Shown: positions 62,901 through 64,000 of the stretch, piece after piece
How the letters are laid out: the number at the start of each line of letters is the position of its first letter
How positions within the stretch are numbered: the first letter of the stretch is position 1
Source: Bradysia coprophila
Taxonomy: Eukaryota; Arthropoda; Insecta; Diptera; Sciaridae
Assembly: GCF_014529535.1 (NCBI RefSeq)
Contig: NW_023503416.1
Coordinates: forward strand, 372,001 to 436,000
Length of the DNA stretch: 64,000 nt
Direction: 5' to 3'
Position numbers and translations under genes: made by a program
The notes under the pieces: generated by a model
The model's database searches: none
Told to the model about the DNA's origin: nothing
The model's input: the letters and a program-made list of their open reading frames with translations, nothing else

Positions 62901-63300
62901 TTGCAAACAAACGACTAAACTCTCTGATGGTGATGATAGTGATGTTATCGATTTGGACGATGATAAAACGGATGTTAAACAACAAACAGCCAATGCATCC
63001 GCAACACAGTTGAAGCCGGACAAGAATTGCGCCGAGGAATCGAGAATTGGGTTGATGGAAGCTCGGTTGATTGGTCTGTTGTCGACATTTCTAGTGGTTC
63101 ATCCATTTGGTGCAAGCTTGGATTACATATTTTCGTATGTTCAGCGTGCGGCCCCGAATCTTCGACCGAAGGAACTGGAAGAGATTTTAAGCCGATACGG
63201 CAGTATATTTAATGAGGAAGTGTCGGGAGTTGGTGCTAAAATTGAACGTAAATGGAAATTCTGTGGTTTTTATGATACTAAAAGTAAACAACACGAGTAA
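56920..63300 (+). CDS. ENOX1: Ecto-NOX disulfide-thiol exchanger-like protein with RRM domain
   Basis: ENOX proteins are described as cell-surface hydroquinone (NADH) oxidases with disulfide-thiol exchange activity, although they carry an RNA-recognition fold. Exons: 56920-56956, 57081-57966, 58039-58231, 58328-58424, 60220-60326, 62348-62467, 62641-63300, giving 699 residues (human ENOX1 643). After a Met-rich N-terminal part come CKSCTLFPPNPNAPLPTTRE, the RRM (TVFVGGLPENNTEDII and KKNFCHIRF), DYAQARDDQYEFECKQRQ, FYSMIQSTNSHVRRLQ, WDHFTKAQRKNIDMW and EMDMSDD. A coiled-coil region precedes the conserved end with LIGLLSTFLVVHPFGASLDY and GVGAKIERKWKFCGF. This order matches the family throughout. 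The first exon encodes only 12 residues. Poly(A) signal AATAAA at 63430-63435. Confidence 0.94.
59395..59600. repeat. Degenerate GAAAATCCTT-rich repeat stretch
   Basis: AAAATCCTT or GAAAATCC occurs at least six times with irregular spacing within 200 bp, in ENOX intron 4. It gives a low-complexity open frame on the minus strand (59391-59588), which is not taken as a gene. Confidence 0.6.
61759..61972. mobile_element. Hairpin MITE of about 214 bp in ENOX intron 5
   Basis: The arms are about 80 bp and nearly identical when inverted. They start GTCAGAG and contain GTGAAATTTCAGCATGAATT, TGCTTCAGCTGTTTTTCAGC and TGATCCACA. A degenerate relative occurs at about 35528-35580 (CAGCTGAAAATCACCTGAAG, then GCTGAAATTTGATTG). 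No coding frame is present. Confidence 0.75.
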
Positions 63301-63495
63301 GCTTAACACAAACACAAAGAATCAAATTTTTTGTTTTTCGTTTTTTCCTTTTAATTAATTTTATTTTTTTTGCGTTTGTATTTAATGTTATTTTTATTTA
63401 AAATTTAGAACCAGGAACGTTGTTAACCGAATAAACTGTGTTTTTTATGAGTAACGTAGTCACTCTCAAAGATAAAATGTTCTGTGTGGGCTTTC
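63301..63495. terminator. Convergent 3' ends of ENOX and the WD-repeat gene
   Basis: The stop codons are 195 bp apart. AATAAA for ENOX is at 63430-63435 (+), and a minus-strand AATAAA for the WD-repeat gene at about 63393-63398. Because each signal lies beyond the other, the two mRNAs should overlap at their 3' ends by some tens of bases. Confidence 0.6.
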
Positions 63496-63828
63496 TCATT
63501 GTTCACCGCCATCATCATCACCGAAATTCATTTCTTCAATACTGAATTCTCTGACCGTTCCGGGTACAGTATCGAGCGGTTCCAGTGCGTAAACATCTCC
63601 ATTATTATGACAAGAAACCATCAAAGTTCCGTAATTGTTAGTTTGAATGTCGTTTACGCGACTGTTGGACGGCTGTAACCATAATTTTTTGGGAAAACAA
63701 ATGAATATGCTGTGACTGGAACTAGCCTAACACTTACTTTCAAAGTGAAATACGGCTCGGCATGGTTGAAAGTCAAATCCCAAAATTGAATTGATCCATC
63801 GACCTTCCCGATATAAAATCGCGAATAT
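63496..63828 (-). CDS. WD-repeat protein, dynein intermediate-chain-like, C-terminal exons (partial)
   Basis: Two exons are visible on the minus strand, 63828-63738 and 63672-63496, ending in TGA at 63496-63498. The N-terminal part lies beyond the right edge. The first exon encodes a WD repeat blade (FYIGKVDGSIQFWDLTFNHA, then EPYFTLK). The second encodes a further blade (GTLMVSCHNNGDVYALEP) and an acidic tail rich in Asp, Gly and Glu. The xGK-DG-xFWDL pattern followed by EP and a final blade without WD resembles axonemal dynein intermediate chains of the DNAI2/WDR78 group, which would act in cilia or sperm tails. With only about 88 residues visible, other WD-repeat proteins remain possible. 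The 65-bp intron has GTAAGTG and TTACAG ends. Confidence 0.7.
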
Positions 63829-64000
63829 CTAAAAGGTTTGCCATTTTGAAATCACGTAATTACAAAATCTAATCATTTGTTTTGTGTCCAGTCCAGGGTC
63901 CAGGGCTGGCTCGAAAAAGACTACTCTGGGCTACGTACTTATAACTCACTTGTAAGAAGCTCGGAAATTAAAAATTTTCATACAAAATCTAAAACGACCT
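63829..64000. other. Window edge, probably intron of the WD-repeat gene
   Basis: I see no exon of the WD-repeat gene in these last bases; it should continue past the edge. GTCCAGGGTCCAGGGCTGG near 63889 is a short GC-rich local repeat. Confidence 0.5.

Overview
The window is eukaryotic nuclear DNA, very AT-rich, with spliced protein genes whose short introns are 53 to 126 bp next to a few introns of 1.8 to 6.1 kb. The gene set and intron sizes suggest an insect, probably a dipteran; that is an inference from protein similarity recalled without a search. No bacterial operons, CRISPR arrays or rRNA genes were seen, and no tRNA was recognised.

Layout. 1-8925: no gene recognised, one small inverted-repeat transposon with a target-site duplication. 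8926-10268 (+): G protein alpha subunit of an unusual class, five exons. 10269-14543: intergenic, with repeats and one possible small exon. 14544-25334 (+): RIOK1, an atypical protein kinase of 40S ribosome maturation, five exons with two large repeat-bearing introns. 25549-34418 (-): ABCG half-transporter of the ABCG1/4 type, ten exons, convergent with RIOK1. 37414-37641 (+): candidate small gene behind a good TATA box. 38040-41072 (-): DDX23/Prp28, a spliceosomal DEAD-box helicase, seven exons. 41522-42935 (+): POLR3H (RPC8), an RNA polymerase III subunit, head-to-head with DDX23. 45584-53697 (-): FBXL16-type F-box/leucine-rich-repeat protein, six exons, one intron of 6.1 kb. 56920-63300 (+): ENOX-type protein, seven exons. 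63496 to the right edge (-): C-terminal exons of a WD-repeat protein resembling axonemal dynein intermediate chains, convergent with ENOX.

The genes are not a pathway cluster. They are mostly housekeeping functions (ribosome maturation, splicing, Pol III transcription) mixed with signalling and membrane transport. All exon joins given here were derived by hand from GT/AG sites. For every complete spliced gene the joined coding length is a multiple of three and the joined protein matches its family.

The accessory content is mainly repeats: at least six short inverted-repeat elements, two long fold-back elements, a palindromic array around a TATCGCACTAGTGCGATA-like core, and a recurrent ~100-200 bp family with about nine copies or fragments. 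Points most worth checking: a stop-free 69-bp intron inside the G alpha P-loop, an intron in DDX23 whose 5' end copies the start of the next exon, three unrecognised coding-like stretches outside known genes, and the small TATA-driven gene. No clearly new multi-gene system was found.
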